A DNA stretch of 64,000 bases from Xanthobacteraceae bacterium (GTDB lineage: Bacteria > Pseudomonadota > Alphaproteobacteria > Rhizobiales > Xanthobacteraceae). The stretch spans positions 1-64,000 of the forward strand of contig SCUB01000019.1 in the NCBI GenBank assembly GCA_004297465.1, read 5' to 3'. The notes below the pieces were generated by a model. It searched no databases. It saw nothing but the letters and a program-made list of their open reading frames with translations, and was not told the origin of the DNA. The translations under genes and the position numbers were made by a program. This document shows positions 8,181 to 18,507 of the stretch, piece after piece; the first letter of the stretch is position 1, and each line of letters starts with the position of its first letter.

Positions 8181-8948
8181 ATGTCGTCACGTGCTCTTCT
8201 CTATCGCCGTCCCGCTGAGCCGCATGCCCTCAAACTGCGCGTTGGCGAGGAAATCTATCTGGTCCGGCTGCGCCGCCACCGCCAGGCGCGGCGCTATACA
8301 CTGCAAATCCATCCGGTGACGCGCCAGGCTGTGCTCACCATGCCCCCGCGCGGCACCGTCAGGGATGCGCGCGATTTCGCCGAACATCACAGTGCCTGGA
8401 TCGCGGCGCGGCTGTCGCGGCTGCCACGTGTGGCGCCGTTCACGCCGGGCCAGATCCTGCCGCTGCGCGGCGTCGCCCACCGCATCGTGCAACGCCGCGG
8501 CGAGCGCGGCACGGTGTGGAGCGAACGGCGCGAGAGCGGTGATTACATCCTGTGTGTCGCCGGCGAGCCGGAGCATCTCGCCCGCCGGGTGCGGGACTTT
8601 CTCAAGCGCGAGGCCCGGCGTGATCTCACCGCGGCGGTGGCGCATCATGCCGGGGTGCTCGGCGTGCGGCCGAAGCGGCTCACCATCCGCGACCAGTCGA
8701 GCCGCTGGGGCTCGTGCTCCAGCGATGGGGCGCTGTCGTTCTCGTGGCGGCTAATCCTGGCGCCGCCCTATGTGCTCGACTATCTCGCCGCTCATGAAGT
8801 GGCGCATCTGGCGGAGATGAACCATTCGCCGCGGTTCTGGCGCCTGGTGACGCGGCTGCATGCCAACATCGAGCGCGCCAAGGTTTGGCTCGACGCCAAC
8901 AGCCACGATCTGCACCGCTACGGCATGACCCACACCGCCGACAGCTAG
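8181..8948 (+). CDS. YgjP/SprT-like zinc metalloprotease (DUF45, M48-related)
   Basis: A 255-residue protein from the ATG at 8181. The C-terminal half carries the YgjP/WLM-type catalytic region: IRDQSSRWGSCSS, then AAHEVAHLAEMNHSPRFW with the HExxH zinc motif. RWGSCSS followed by HEVAHL is diagnostic for this family. The cellular role in bacteria is poorly known; eukaryotic relatives act on DNA-protein crosslinks. An in-frame ATG at 8097 would add 28 residues rich in Trp and Arg, and neither start has a strong ribosome binding site. The 8181 start is preferred because homologues begin close to the LLYRRP segment. It is convergent with the penicillin-binding protein gene. Confidence 0.85.
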   Translation: MSSRALLYRRPAEPHALKLRVGEEIYLVRLRRHRQARRYTLQIHPVTRQAVLTMPPRGTVRDARDFAEHHSAWIAARLSRLPRVAPFTPGQILPLRGVAHRIVQRRGERGTVWSERRESGDYILCVAGEPEHLARRVRDFLKREARRDLTAAVAHHAGVLGVRPKRLTIRDQSSRWGSCSSDGALSFSWRLILAPPYVLDYLAAHEVAHLAEMNHSPRFWRLVTRLHANIERAKVWLDANSHDLHRYGMTHTADS

Positions 8949-9002
8949 TCGGGGGGAACCGGCGGCGCCGGATCGGGCCAGGGTCCTTTTCGTGGGGTTA
9001 GG

Positions 9003-11129
9003 CTAGCGCCGTCCGAGCAACCGGTCCATCAGCCAGCCGTCGAGGCCGCCACCGGCCGGTTCCGGCTTCACCGCGACCTGCGTCGGCGGCGCGGGCGCGT
9101 TTCCCGCGGGCGCGGCCGGCGCCGCCCGGCCCGCGCCATTACCCGCAAACAGCCCGCCGCGCCCGAACAGTCCGCCCCCGCCGCCGTCCGGCAGCGCCGC
9201 CACCGGCACGTTGTGGTGCGCGACGCGCATGAACCGCGTCCACACCTCCACCGGCAGGCCGCCGCCGGTGGCCTTGCGGGTCGGCGAGTTGTCGTCGTTG
9301 CCGAGCCAGACCCCGGTGACGAGATTGGCGGTGTAGCCGATGAACCAGGCGTCGCGGAAATCCTGGCTGGTGCCGGTCTTGCCGGCGGCCTGCCAGCCGG
9401 GAATTTCGGCCTTGCGCGCGGTGCCGCTCAGAAGCGTCTCCTGCATCATGGCGTTCATCATGCCGGCGTGGCGCGGCTCGATCACCTGTCCGAAATTGTC
9501 GCCCGGGCGCCGGTACAGCACCTTGCCCTCGTCGGTGCGCACCGCCTCGATGACGTGCGGCGAAATGCCGGCGCCGCCATTGGCGAACGGCGCGTAGGCC
9601 CCGACCAGCTCGATCAGCGAGACTTCCGAGGTGCCGAGCGCCAGCGTCGGATTGGCGTCGAGCTTGGAGGAGATGCCGAGCCGGTGCGCGGTGCGCGCGA
9701 CGTTTCTGGGGCCGACTTCGAGCGCGAGCCGCACCGCCACGGTGTTGAGCGACATGGCGAGCGCCTGCGTCAGCGTGACGGGACCGAAATACTCGCGGCT
9801 GTAGTTCTCGGGCTTCCAGCCCCGGACATCGAGCGGGGCGTCCTGGCGCACGGTGTCGGGAGTAAGCCCGTGCTCGAGCGCGGTCAGATAGACGAACGGC
9901 TTGAACGCCGAACCGGGCTGGCGCTTGGCGGTGGTGGCGCGGTTGAACTGGCTGTCGGCGTAGTTGCGGCCGCCGACCAGCGCGCGCACCGCGCCGAGCG
10001 GCGTCATCGCCACCAGCGCGCCCTGCGTGACGGAGAACTTCACGCTCTTGGCAGCCAGTTCGTCGATGATGGCGGCTTCGGCGACCGCCTGCAGTTTCGG
10101 ATCGATCGAGGTCTCGACCACGATGTTCTGGTCGATCTGGCCGACGAGGTCGTCGAGCACTTCCGCGATCCAGTCGGCGACATAATTGACGGTGCCGGCG
10201 CCCGCCGGCCTGACCGCGTAGGCCGGATGGCCGATCGCGGCTTGCGCCTGCGCCTCGGTGATGAACCCGGCCTCGGCCATGGCGCCGAGCACGATCTGGG
10301 CGCGGCGCTCGGCGCCTTCGGGATTGCGGTTGGGCGCGAGACGAGAGGGCGACTTGACGAGGCCGGCCAGCATCGCGGCCTCGGCCACCGTGACGGCGCG
10401 CGCCGATTTGCCGAAATAGCGCTGCGCGGCGGCCTCGACGCCATAGGCGCCGGAGCCGAAATAGACCCGGTTGAGATAGAGTTCGAGGATCTGCGCCTTG
10501 GAATATTTGCGCTCCAGCCACAGCGCCAGCTCGACCTCCTGCAGCTTGCGCCGCAGGGTGCGCTCCTGCGTCAGGAACAGGTTCTTGGCGAGCTGCTGGG
10601 TGATGGTCGAGCCGCCCTGCGAAACGCCGCGCCGCATCACGTTGGCGACCACGGCGCGGGCGATGCCGGTGGGGTCGACGCCGACATGCGAATAGAAGCG
10701 GCGGTCCTCGATGGCGATGAATGCCTGCGGCAGATATTTCGGTAGTTCGGCGAACGGCACGTTGGTGCCGGCCATCTCGCCGCGCGTCGCCAGCACGCTT
10801 CCGTCGAGGCCGACGATCTGGATCGTGGGCGGCCGCTTGGGGATTTCCAGCGCCTGGATCGGCGGCAGGCTGGCGCCGACCCAGATCATGAGGCCGACCA
10901 CGGCGATGATGCCCCACAGCCCGAGCACCGCGCCCCAGTAGACGATGCGCGTCAGCCCGCGCCGTCCGCCGCCGCGCGCCTTGCGGTCCGGTTTCGGTTT
11001 CGCCCGGCGCCGCGGCGCCGGCTCCTGTCCGCCCGCGCGATCCCTGGCGTCGGGGCGGACATGGTCGAGCGAGGCGTCGGCGCCCCGGCCCTCGCGACGT
11101 CCCTTGCGTTTACGCCTGCCCCACGCCAT
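9003..11129 (-). CDS. Class A penicillin-binding protein (bifunctional PBP1)
   Basis: A 708-residue peptidoglycan glycosyltransferase/transpeptidase. A basic cytoplasmic tail (1-60) precedes one membrane anchor (about 62-85). The GT51 domain has the catalytic Glu in EDRRFYSHVG (E141), the [15 protein letters not shown] motif and ELYLNRVYFG. The transpeptidase has SAFK (S407, K410), SLN (460-462) and KTGTS (584-588). The C-terminus is a Pro/Ala/Gly-rich linker ending RLLGRR. It polymerises and crosslinks glycan strands at the outer face of the inner membrane. It is a PBP1A/1C-like enzyme; mrcA would be a guess. The monofunctional MtgA at 26053 supplies a second GT51 enzyme. Confidence 0.94.
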   Translation of the reverse strand: MAWGRRKRKGRREGRGADASLDHVRPDARDRAGGQEPAPRRRAKPKPDRKARGGGRRGLTRIVYWGAVLGLWGIIAVVGLMIWVGASLPPIQALEIPKRPPTIQIVGLDGSVLATRGEMAGTNVPFAELPKYLPQAFIAIEDRRFYSHVGVDPTGIARAVVANVMRRGVSQGGSTITQQLAKNLFLTQERTLRRKLQEVELALWLERKYSKAQILELYLNRVYFGSGAYGVEAAAQRYFGKSARAVTVAEAAMLAGLVKSPSRLAPNRNPEGAERRAQIVLGAMAEAGFITEAQAQAAIGHPAYAVRPAGAGTVNYVADWIAEVLDDLVGQIDQNIVVETSIDPKLQAVAEAAIIDELAAKSVKFSVTQGALVAMTPLGAVRALVGGRNYADSQFNRATTAKRQPGSAFKPFVYLTALEHGLTPDTVRQDAPLDVRGWKPENYSREYFGPVTLTQALAMSLNTVAVRLALEVGPRNVARTAHRLGISSKLDANPTLALGTSEVSLIELVGAYAPFANGGAGISPHVIEAVRTDEGKVLYRRPGDNFGQVIEPRHAGMMNAMMQETLLSGTARKAEIPGWQAAGKTGTSQDFRDAWFIGYTANLVTGVWLGNDDNSPTRKATGGGLPVEVWTRFMRVAHHNVPVAALPDGGGGGLFGRGGLFAGNGAGRAAPAAPAGNAPAPPTQVAVKPEPAGGGLDGWLMDRLLGRR

Positions 11130-11157
11130 CGCCGCGATCGATTCCGCCAGAAGCCCC

Positions 11158-11208
11158 AGAGCATGATCCCGGAAGCGTCCCGGTTTTCGGAAAAAAAGAT
11201 CATGCGCA
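11158..11208. repeat. Rhizobiales palindromic repeat (GCATGATC...GATCATGC type)
   Basis: GCATGATC at 11161-11168 is mirrored by GATCATGC at 11198-11205. The interior CCGG..CCGGTTTTCGGAAAA is a family of small palindromic elements that I know to be very abundant between genes in Bradyrhizobium and relatives. It lies between glnD and the PBP gene and could form a stable hairpin in the intergenic transcript. Confidence 0.8.
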
Positions 11209-11314
11209 AAACCAAAAGGACCCTAACGGGGGCGGTTTAAGGGCGGGTTAAGCGGAGGTTAATGGCAATTCAGGAATTTCCGCGCGTTTCAGACGCGGGA
11301 AGTGCGCTTCGCGG

Positions 11315-14185
11315 TCAGGCCACCGGCTGGGCGGCGGAAGGCGCGGCCGCCGGCGCGGGCGGCTCGTCGGCGAACAGCGAGATCAGCGCCCGCTTGATGG
11401 CGGCCTGCCGGGTCGGCGCGGAGATCTGGGCTCCCAGCAGGTCGGTGACGTAGAACACGTCGCGCACCCGCTCGCCGAAGGTGGCGACGTGGGCCGAGGC
11501 GATGTTGAGGTTGAGCTTCGAGAGCGTGGTGGTGAGCTGGTAGAGCAGGCCGGGACGGTCGAGCCCGGTGATCTCGATCACGGTGTAGCGGTCGGACCAC
11601 TGGTTGTTGATGACGACCTCGGGCTCGATCATGAACGGCGCCAGTCTGTCCTTGCCGGTGGCGGCGCGCCGCGCCACCACTTCCGGCATGCGCAGGCTGC
11701 CCTCGAGCGCCTGCTCGATGATATCGCCGATGCGGGTGGCGCGCCGCGCCTCGTCCTCGTCGCGCTCGTATTCGCGCGAGATCGCGATGGTGTCGAGCGC
11801 GAGTCCGTCGGTGGTGGTGTAGATCTGCGCGTCGACGATGTTGGCGCCGCCGGCGGCGCAGGCGCCGGCGATGATCGACAGCAGCCACGGGTGGTCGGGC
11901 GCCAGAATCGTCAGCTCCGTGACGCCGCGCGCCTCGTCGAATCCGACGTTGACCGCGAGCTTGTGGCGGCCCAGTTCGCTGGCGCGGATGAAGCGGGCGT
12001 GGCGGATCTTGCGCGCCAGATCGACCTTGAGCCAGTAGGCCGGATAATGCCGCGCGATATAGGCGTTGATCTCGACCTCGGGCCATTCGGTGAAAGTGGC
12101 GCGGAATTCGGCCTGCGCCGCGTCGATGCGCTGGGTGCGGTTGACCTCGGAGAAGCCGCCGGTGAGCACCGGCTCGGTCTCGTAATACAGCGTACGCACC
12201 AGTTGCGCCTTCCAGCCGTTCCAGGTGCCGGGCCCGACGGCGCGAATATCGGCGGTGGTCAGCACGGTCAGGAGCTTGAGGCGCTCCAGCGACTGCACCT
12301 CGGCGGCGAAGTTCTCGATGGTCTTGCGGTCGGAGAGGTCGCGCGACTGCGCCACGGTGGAGAGCACCAGGTGCTCCTTGACCAGCCACGCCACCAGCTC
12401 GGTATGCGCCGAGCTCAGGCCGAGCCGCGGGCACAGCTGGCGCGCCACCTCGGCGCCGGCCAGCGAATGGTCCTCGGGCCGGCCCTTGGCGATGTCGTGC
12501 AACAGCGTGGCGAGATAGATCACCGGCCGGTGCTCGGGCTGGATCTTGCGCATCAGGTCGCTGGAGAGCGCGACCTCGTCGTTGGCGCCGCGCTCGATTT
12601 CCTGCAGCACGCCGATGCAGCGCAACAGGTGCTCGTCGACCGTGTAGTGGTGATACATGTTGAACTGCATCATCGACACGATGCGGCCGAAGGCGGGGAT
12701 GAACTGTCCGAGCACGCCGGTCTCGTTCATCCGCCGCAGCACGATCTCGGCGTCGTTGCCGGTGAGAATCTCGAGGAACAGCCGGTTGGCTTCCGGGTTG
12801 GCGCGCAGCGCGTCGTCGATGAGCTGCAGCGAGCGCGTCACCGTGCGCATGGCGTCGGGGTGGAACGCCAGAATGTTCTTCTGCGCCATGCGGAAGATGC
12901 GGATCAGGTTGACCGGATCGTGCTGGAACACGTCGGGGACCGCGAGGTTGATGCGGTTGTTGTCGATGATGAAGTCGTCGCAGTCGCGCACCCGCCGGCC
13001 GTTGCCGGGGCGCAGCTTCGCCATCATGCGGCTGAGCACCGGCAGCGGCTTGGCCTGCTGGTCCTCAAGCTTGGCGCACAGGATCGCGGTGAGGTCGCCG
13101 ACATCCTTGGCGACCAGGAAGTAGTGCTTCATGAAGTGCTCGACGTCCTGCAGGCCGTCATCGGCGGCGTAGCCGAGGCGCTTGGCGATCTCGCGCTGGA
13201 TGTCGAAGGTCAGGCGCTCCTCGGCGCGGCCGGTGTAGAAGTGGATGTTGCAGCGGACCGTCCACAGGAAGTCCTCGCAGCGCAGGAAGGTGCTGTATTC
13301 CTGCTGGTCGAACACGTCGAAGTCGACCAGTTCGTGCAGGGTGCGGACTTGGTAGACGTACTTCGCTATCCAGAACAGCGTATGCAGGTCGCGCAGGCCC
13401 CCCTTGCCGTCCTTGACGTTGGGCTCGACCAGGTAGCGCGATTGGCCGGCGCGGCGCAGCCGCTCGTCGCGCTCGGCGAGCTTGGCGGCGACGAATTCCG
13501 CTGCCGTGCCTTGCGCGACCTCCTTGTCGAAGCGCGTCACCAGGCTGTCGTAGAGCGGACGGTCGCCGATCAGGAACCGCGTCTCCAGGACGGCGGTGCG
13601 GATGGTCATGTCGGCGCGCGCCTGGCGGATGCACTCGTCGACCGAGCGCGTGGCGTGGCCGATCTTGAGGCCCATGTCCCACAGGCAATACAGCATGGCC
13701 TCGGCGACCTGCTCGCCCCACGCGGTCTGCTTGTAGGGCAGCAGGAACAGGAGGTCGATGTCGGAGCCCGGCGCCATCAGGCCGCGGCCGTAGCCGCCGG
13801 TGGCGACGATGGCCATATGCTCGGCCTCGGAGGCCACCTGCGAGGGATAGAGATGACGCGTCGCGGCGTCGAAGATCAGCTCGATGATATGGTCCTGGAT
13901 GGCGCAGAGTTGCTCGGCGCAGCAGCGGCCGTTGCGATCGTCGAGCAGGCGCTGGTTGGCGGCGGCGCGCGCGAGCGCCATCTCGGCCTTCAGCAACTGG
14001 GCGAGCGCGGTGCGGAATGCGCCGTCGTTGCCGGCATAGCTGTGCGCCAGCGTGTCGATGGCGGCGCGGATGCGCGGGACATCGAAGATGTCGTCGCAAT
14101 GCCACGGGGCGGTCACGGCGGGATCCATGCCAAGGAGATAGCGCACCCCCGCCGGGCTGTCACCGTCTGGGGGCGTGAAAATCAT
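11315..14185 (-). CDS. glnD: PII uridylyltransferase/uridylyl-removing enzyme GlnD
   Basis: A 956-residue bifunctional enzyme that adds UMP to, or removes it from, PII proteins in response to glutamine, setting nitrogen status. The nucleotidyltransferase motif is [20 protein letters not shown], the HD hydrolase motif [14 protein letters not shown], and two ACT domains follow at the C-terminus ([22 protein letters not shown] and [26 protein letters not shown]). The start at 14185 overlaps the mutS stop by ATGA with AAGG four bases upstream. An alternative ATG at 14128 (937 residues) matches the N-terminus of homologues better but has no ribosome binding site. Coupling to mutS in this order is common in the group. 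Few domains are in doubt; only the start is. Confidence 0.95.
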   Translation of the reverse strand: MIFTPPDGDSPAGVRYLLGMDPAVTAPWHCDDIFDVPRIRAAIDTLAHSYAGNDGAFRTALAQLLKAEMALARAAANQRLLDDRNGRCCAEQLCAIQDHIIELIFDAATRHLYPSQVASEAEHMAIVATGGYGRGLMAPGSDIDLLFLLPYKQTAWGEQVAEAMLYCLWDMGLKIGHATRSVDECIRQARADMTIRTAVLETRFLIGDRPLYDSLVTRFDKEVAQGTAAEFVAAKLAERDERLRRAGQSRYLVEPNVKDGKGGLRDLHTLFWIAKYVYQVRTLHELVDFDVFDQQEYSTFLRCEDFLWTVRCNIHFYTGRAEERLTFDIQREIAKRLGYAADDGLQDVEHFMKHYFLVAKDVGDLTAILCAKLEDQQAKPLPVLSRMMAKLRPGNGRRVRDCDDFIIDNNRINLAVPDVFQHDPVNLIRIFRMAQKNILAFHPDAMRTVTRSLQLIDDALRANPEANRLFLEILTGNDAEIVLRRMNETGVLGQFIPAFGRIVSMMQFNMYHHYTVDEHLLRCIGVLQEIERGANDEVALSSDLMRKIQPEHRPVIYLATLLHDIAKGRPEDHSLAGAEVARQLCPRLGLSSAHTELVAWLVKEHLVLSTVAQSRDLSDRKTIENFAAEVQSLERLKLLTVLTTADIRAVGPGTWNGWKAQLVRTLYYETEPVLTGGFSEVNRTQRIDAAQAEFRATFTEWPEVEINAYIARHYPAYWLKVDLARKIRHARFIRASELGRHKLAVNVGFDEARGVTELTILAPDHPWLLSIIAGACAAGGANIVDAQIYTTTDGLALDTIAISREYERDEDEARRATRIGDIIEQALEGSLRMPEVVARRAATGKDRLAPFMIEPEVVINNQWSDRYTVIEITGLDRPGLLYQLTTTLSKLNLNIASAHVATFGERVRDVFYVTDLLGAQISAPTRQAAIKRALISLFADEPPAPAAAPSAAQPVA

Positions 14186-16899
14186 CCCGCCTTGCCGCCG
14201 CGCCGCGCCTTGAGCGCGTAGAGCGCGTCGAGCGCCTCGCGCGGCGTCATTTCGTCGGGATGCAGCGCCGCCAGCGCGGCGGCGAGCCCGTCGGCCTCGG
14301 AAGCCGCCGGCGGCGGCGGCGCCTGGGCGAACAGCGGCAGGTCGTCGATCAGCGCGTGCGCGGTGGAATGGCGGTCGTCGTCCTCGAGCTTGGCGAGCAC
14401 CGTCCTGGCGCGCGCCACCACGGCGGCGGGCAGGCCGGCGAGCTTGGCGACCTGGATGCCGTAGGAGCGGTCGGCGGCGCCGGGGATCACCTCGTGCAGG
14501 AACACCACGTCGCCGTGCCATTCCTTGACCCGCATGGTGGCGTTGAACAGGCGCGGCAGCCGCGCCGCCAGCGCTGTCAGTTCGTGGTAGTGGGTGGCGA
14601 ACAGCGCGCGGCAGCGGTTGGTCTCGTGCAGATGCTCGATGGTCGCCCAGGCGATCGAGAGGCCGTCGAAGGTCGAGGTGCCACGGCCGATCTCGTCGAG
14701 GATGACCAGCGCGCGCGCACCCGCCTGATTGAGGATGGCGGCGGTCTCGACCATCTCCACCATGAAGGTGGAGCGGCCGCGCGCCAGATCGTCGGCGGCG
14801 CCGACGCGCGAGAACAGCTTGTCGATGACGCCGATGCGGGCCTGCCGCGCCGGCACGAAGCTGCCGATCTGCGCGATCAGCGCGATCAGCGCGGTCTGGC
14901 GCAGGAAAGTCGATTTGCCCGCCATGTTGGGGCCGGTCAGAAGCCAGATCTGGCCGGCGTCGCCGCCTTCGCCGGGCGACAGGTCGCAGCTGTTGGCGAT
15001 GAACGGCGCTCCGTCGCGGCGCAGCGCCTGCTCGACCACCGGATGCCAGCCGCCCTCGATCACGAGGTGAAGCGAGGTGTCGACCTCGGGGCGGGCGAAG
15101 GCGTGGTCGGCGGCCAGCCGCGCCAGGGCGGTTGCGACGTCGAGTTCGGCGAAGCCTTGCGCCGCGGCGCGCAAGCCGGCGCCGGCATCGAGAGTGGCGG
15201 CGGCAAGGCGCGCGAAGATTTCGAGCTCGCGCGAAAGCGCGCGCTCGGCGGCGCTGGCGATCTTGGCCTCGACCTCGCCGAGTTCGGCGGTGGTGAAGCG
15301 CACCTGGCCGGCGAGCGTCTGGCGGTGGATGAAGGTGGCGTTGAGCGGAGCCGCCATCAGCCGCTCGCCGTGCTGGCCCGTAACCTCGACGAAATAGCCG
15401 AGCACGTTGTTGTGCCGGATCTTGAGCGTCCTGATGCCGGTCATCTCGGCATAGCGCGCCTGCATGGCGGCGACGACGCGGCGGGCCTCGTCGCGCATCA
15501 GCCGCGTTTCGTCGAGGCCGATGTCGTAGCCGGGCCTCACGAAGCCGCCGTCGCGCTTGAAGGCGGGCAGTTCGTCGGCGAGCGCGGCGGCAAACTCGCG
15601 CGCCAGCGCGCGGTCGGCCTGGGCCAGCGCCGCCATCGCCACGGTGACGGCATCCGGCGCGTCGGTCATGGCGCCAAGCCGCGCCAGCGCCGCGTCGGCC
15701 GCGGACAGGCCGTCGCGCAGCGCCGCCAGATCGCGCGGGCCGCCGCGCTCCACCGCGAGGCGCGCCAGCGCGCGCGCCATGTCCGGGGCGCCATGGAGGA
15801 TGTGGCGCAGTTCGTCGCGGGCCGCGCCATCGCGCACGAACGCTTCCACCGCGTCGAGCCGCTGCGTGATCGCGGCAACATCGGTGAGGGGGGCGGCGAG
15901 ACGCTGGGTCAGGAGCCGCGAGCCGGCGGCGGTGACGGTGCGGTCGATCGCGGCGATCAGCGAGCCGCGGCGCTCGCCGGAAAGCGTGCGGGTGAGCTCC
16001 AGGTTGGCGCGCGTCGCCGGATCGATGGCGACCGTGGTGCCGCTCGTTTCGTGCATCGGCGGCGACAACGGCGGCCGTTTGCCGACCTGGGTGCGCTCGA
16101 TATAGGTGACGCAGGCGGCGGCGGCGGCAAGTTCGAGGCGCGACAGCGCGCCGAAGCTGTCGGTCGCGGCCACGGCGAAATAGTCGCACAGCCGCCGCTC
16201 GGCGGTGGCGCTGTCGAACACGTCGCGCGGCAGCGGCGTCACCGCGCGCTCGCGCAGCACCGGAGCGATCAGCGCGTCGGAACAGAGCGCATCCGGCACG
16301 ATGATCTCGCCGGGACTAATGCGCGCCAGCGTGGCGCCGAGCGCCTCGGCGTCGCATTCGGTGACGTGGAACTCCGCGGTCGAGATGTCGATCCAGGCCA
16401 GCGCCAGGCGATCGTCGCCGGCGCTTGATGCGCGCGCGCGCGCAATCGCCATCAGATAGTTGTTGGCGCGCGCGTCGAGCAGCGAATCCTCGGTCAGCGT
16501 GCCGGGCGTCACCAGCCGCACCACGTCGCGCCGCACCACGCTCTTGCCGCCGCGCTTCCTGGCTTCGGCCGGATCCTCGAGCTGCTCGCACACCGCGACG
16601 CGATGGCCGAGCGCGATCAGCCGGTGCAGGTAGTCGTCGGCGCGCTCGATCGGAACGCCGCACATCGGGATGTCGTTGCCGAGATGCTTGCCGCGCTTGG
16701 TCAGCATGATGCCGAGCGCGCGCGAGGCGGTTTCGGCATCCTCGAAGAACAGCTCGTAGAAATCGCCCATCCGGTAGAACAGCAGCAGCCCGGGATTGGC
16801 GGCCTTGATCTCCAGGTATTGCTCCATCATCGGCGTGACGCGGCCGCCGGCCTCGAGGGCGGGAGGATCGGCGGGGATGGTGGCGGGGCGCGGCGTCAT
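14182..16899 (-). CDS. mutS: DNA mismatch repair protein MutS
   Basis: A 905-residue mismatch sensor. The mismatch-binding domain shows the Phe-x-Glu motif as FYELFFEDA (MGDFYELFF). The ATPase has Walker [15 protein letters not shown], Walker [18 protein letters not shown] and FATHYHEL. The C-terminal [18 protein letters not shown] is the tetramerisation-like tail. It recruits MutL to mismatches after replication. The start at 16899 gives the standard length; the conserved part begins at [12 protein letters not shown]. Its stop overlaps the glnD start by four bases, so the pair is likely one transcript. Confidence 0.97.
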   Translation of the reverse strand: MTPRPATIPADPPALEAGGRVTPMMEQYLEIKAANPGLLLFYRMGDFYELFFEDAETASRALGIMLTKRGKHLGNDIPMCGVPIERADDYLHRLIALGHRVAVCEQLEDPAEARKRGGKSVVRRDVVRLVTPGTLTEDSLLDARANNYLMAIARARASSAGDDRLALAWIDISTAEFHVTECDAEALGATLARISPGEIIVPDALCSDALIAPVLRERAVTPLPRDVFDSATAERRLCDYFAVAATDSFGALSRLELAAAAACVTYIERTQVGKRPPLSPPMHETSGTTVAIDPATRANLELTRTLSGERRGSLIAAIDRTVTAAGSRLLTQRLAAPLTDVAAITQRLDAVEAFVRDGAARDELRHILHGAPDMARALARLAVERGGPRDLAALRDGLSAADAALARLGAMTDAPDAVTVAMAALAQADRALAREFAAALADELPAFKRDGGFVRPGYDIGLDETRLMRDEARRVVAAMQARYAEMTGIRTLKIRHNNVLGYFVEVTGQHGERLMAAPLNATFIHRQTLAGQVRFTTAELGEVEAKIASAAERALSRELEIFARLAAATLDAGAGLRAAAQGFAELDVATALARLAADHAFARPEVDTSLHLVIEGGWHPVVEQALRRDGAPFIANSCDLSPGEGGDAGQIWLLTGPNMAGKSTFLRQTALIALIAQIGSFVPARQARIGVIDKLFSRVGAADDLARGRSTFMVEMVETAAILNQAGARALVILDEIGRGTSTFDGLSIAWATIEHLHETNRCRALFATHYHELTALAARLPRLFNATMRVKEWHGDVVFLHEVIPGAADRSYGIQVAKLAGLPAAVVARARTVLAKLEDDDRHSTAHALIDDLPLFAQAPPPPAASEADGLAAALAALHPDEMTPREALDALYALKARRGGKAG

Positions 16900-16965
16900 G
16901 GCGGCGGGACGCTAGCAAAGTTTTGCCGCCGGATCATGCGGCAAGTAATGGTTTTCCCAAGCCGC

Positions 16966-18507
16966 CTAATCGATCGCCTCGGGCGGCGGCTTGGCGCCGG
17001 CGCGCAATGCCACCTTGCTCGATCCGATCAGGACGGTGAGCGGCAGCGCCAGCAGCGTCAGGCCCATGATCAGGCTGAAATCCTGGGAATAGGCGAGGAT
17101 GCCGGCCTGCACCCGTATGATCGCCTCCACGAGGGCGCGCCCGGCGTCGGTGCCGAGGTTGATCACGGCGGCGACGTCGGGCATTTGCAGCGCATTGTTG
17201 AACGGGGTGACCTGCTCGGCGAGCCAGGCATGGGCGCGGATGGTGTTGCTGGTCAGTTGCGCGATCACCAGCGAGATGCCGATCGAGCTGGCGATATTGC
17301 GCATCAGCGTCAGGATCGCCGAGCCGTCGGTGCGCAGATGCTGCGGCAAGGTCAGGAAGGCGACGGTGCTGAGCGGCACGAAGACGAAGCCGAGGCCGAC
17401 GCCTTGCAGCACCGCGGCGACGATGAATGACGACGTCGAGGTCTGGTCGGTGAAGCCGGCCATGATGTAGAGCGTGATCGCGGTCAGCGACAGGCCGCAG
17501 ATGATCAGCGTGCGCGCCTCGACATGGCGCATGATGCGGCCGACCAGCATCATCGCGATAAAGGTGCCGACGCCGCGCACGGCCAGAAGGTAGCCGGCGG
17601 TCATGATCGGATAGCCGATCACGTCCTGCAGGAACGGCGACGACAGCGCCATGGTGCCGAACAGCACCAGGCCGATCACCGCCATGAACACGCAGCCGCT
17701 GACGAAGTTCCTGTCCCTGAATATGTCGAAGCGGATGAAGGGTCGCGCCGTCGTCAGCGAGTGGGCAAAGAAGAAATAATAGCCGATCGCCGAAACGATG
17801 GCCTCGATCACGATCTCATTGGAGTCGAGCCAGCCGAGCTGCTCGCCGCGGTCGAGCGCCATCTGCATGGCGCCGATGCCGGTGGCGAGCGCGAGGAAGC
17901 CGAACCAGTCGAAGGTCATCCGGGTGTCCGGCTCGGTCTCGTCCAGGAAGATCAGCAATCCGGCCACGGTGAGGATGCCGAACGGCAGGTTGACGAAGAA
18001 CACCCAGTGCCACGAATAGGTCTCGGTCAGCCAGGCGCCTAGCGACGGCCCCATGATCGGGCCGAGCATCACGCCCATGCCCCAGATCGCCATTGCCCGG
18101 GCGCGTTCATGGACGGCGTAATAGTCGAGCATGACCGCCTGCGACAGCGGCACCAGCGCGGCGCCGAAAACGCCTTGCAGCAGGCGGAACAGCACCATCT
18201 GGCTGATGTCTTCCGCCAGTCCGCACAGCACCGAGGCCACCGTGAAGCCGGCGGCGCACACCACGAACAGCTTCTTGCGTCCGAACCGCGCCGCGATCCA
18301 GCCGACCGGCGCCGTCATGATGGCGGCGGCGACAATGTAGGAGGTCAGCACCCAGTTGACCTGATCCAGCGACGCCGACAGGCTGCCCTGCATATAGGGC
18401 AGCGCGACGTTGGCGATCGTGGTGTCGAGCGCCTGCATGACGGTCGCGGCCATGGCGCAGACGGTGATCATCGCCCGGCGCGAACTGCTGACCGGCGCGT
18501 GGGTCAT
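16966..18507 (-). CDS. emrB: DHA2-family multidrug efflux permease (EmrB-like)
   Basis: A 513-residue major facilitator with about 14 hydrophobic segments. Motif A is seen as GWIAARFGRKKLF, and TTIANVALPYMQG with a membrane-embedded Asp (ALDTTIAN) is typical of DHA2/EmrB/QacA exporters. With the adaptor EmrA encoded upstream it would form a tripartite pump with an outer-membrane channel such as TolC, removing hydrophobic compounds by proton antiport. The start overlaps the end of the adaptor gene by four bases. The order marR-emrA-emrB is the classic efflux operon layout. Confidence 0.92.
   Translation of the reverse strand: MTHAPVSSSRRAMITVCAMAATVMQALDTTIANVALPYMQGSLSASLDQVNWVLTSYIVAAAIMTAPVGWIAARFGRKKLFVVCAAGFTVASVLCGLAEDISQMVLFRLLQGVFGAALVPLSQAVMLDYYAVHERARAMAIWGMGVMLGPIMGPSLGAWLTETYSWHWVFFVNLPFGILTVAGLLIFLDETEPDTRMTFDWFGFLALATGIGAMQMALDRGEQLGWLDSNEIVIEAIVSAIGYYFFFAHSLTTARPFIRFDIFRDRNFVSGCVFMAVIGLVLFGTMALSSPFLQDVIGYPIMTAGYLLAVRGVGTFIAMMLVGRIMRHVEARTLIICGLSLTAITLYIMAGFTDQTSTSSFIVAAVLQGVGLGFVFVPLSTVAFLTLPQHLRTDGSAILTLMRNIASSIGISLVIAQLTSNTIRAHAWLAEQVTPFNNALQMPDVAAVINLGTDAGRALVEAIIRVQAGILAYSQDFSLIMGLTLLALPLTVLIGSSKVALRAGAKPPPEAID

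Noticed and set aside
11489-14221. A 910-codon plus-strand frame opposite glnD
   Set aside because: It mirrors glnD codons, has no recognisable domain and no ribosome binding site; glnD on the minus strand is certain.
14260-16428. A 722-codon plus-strand frame opposite mutS
   Set aside because: Antisense shadow of mutS with Arg/Gly/Ala-rich sequence and no motifs.
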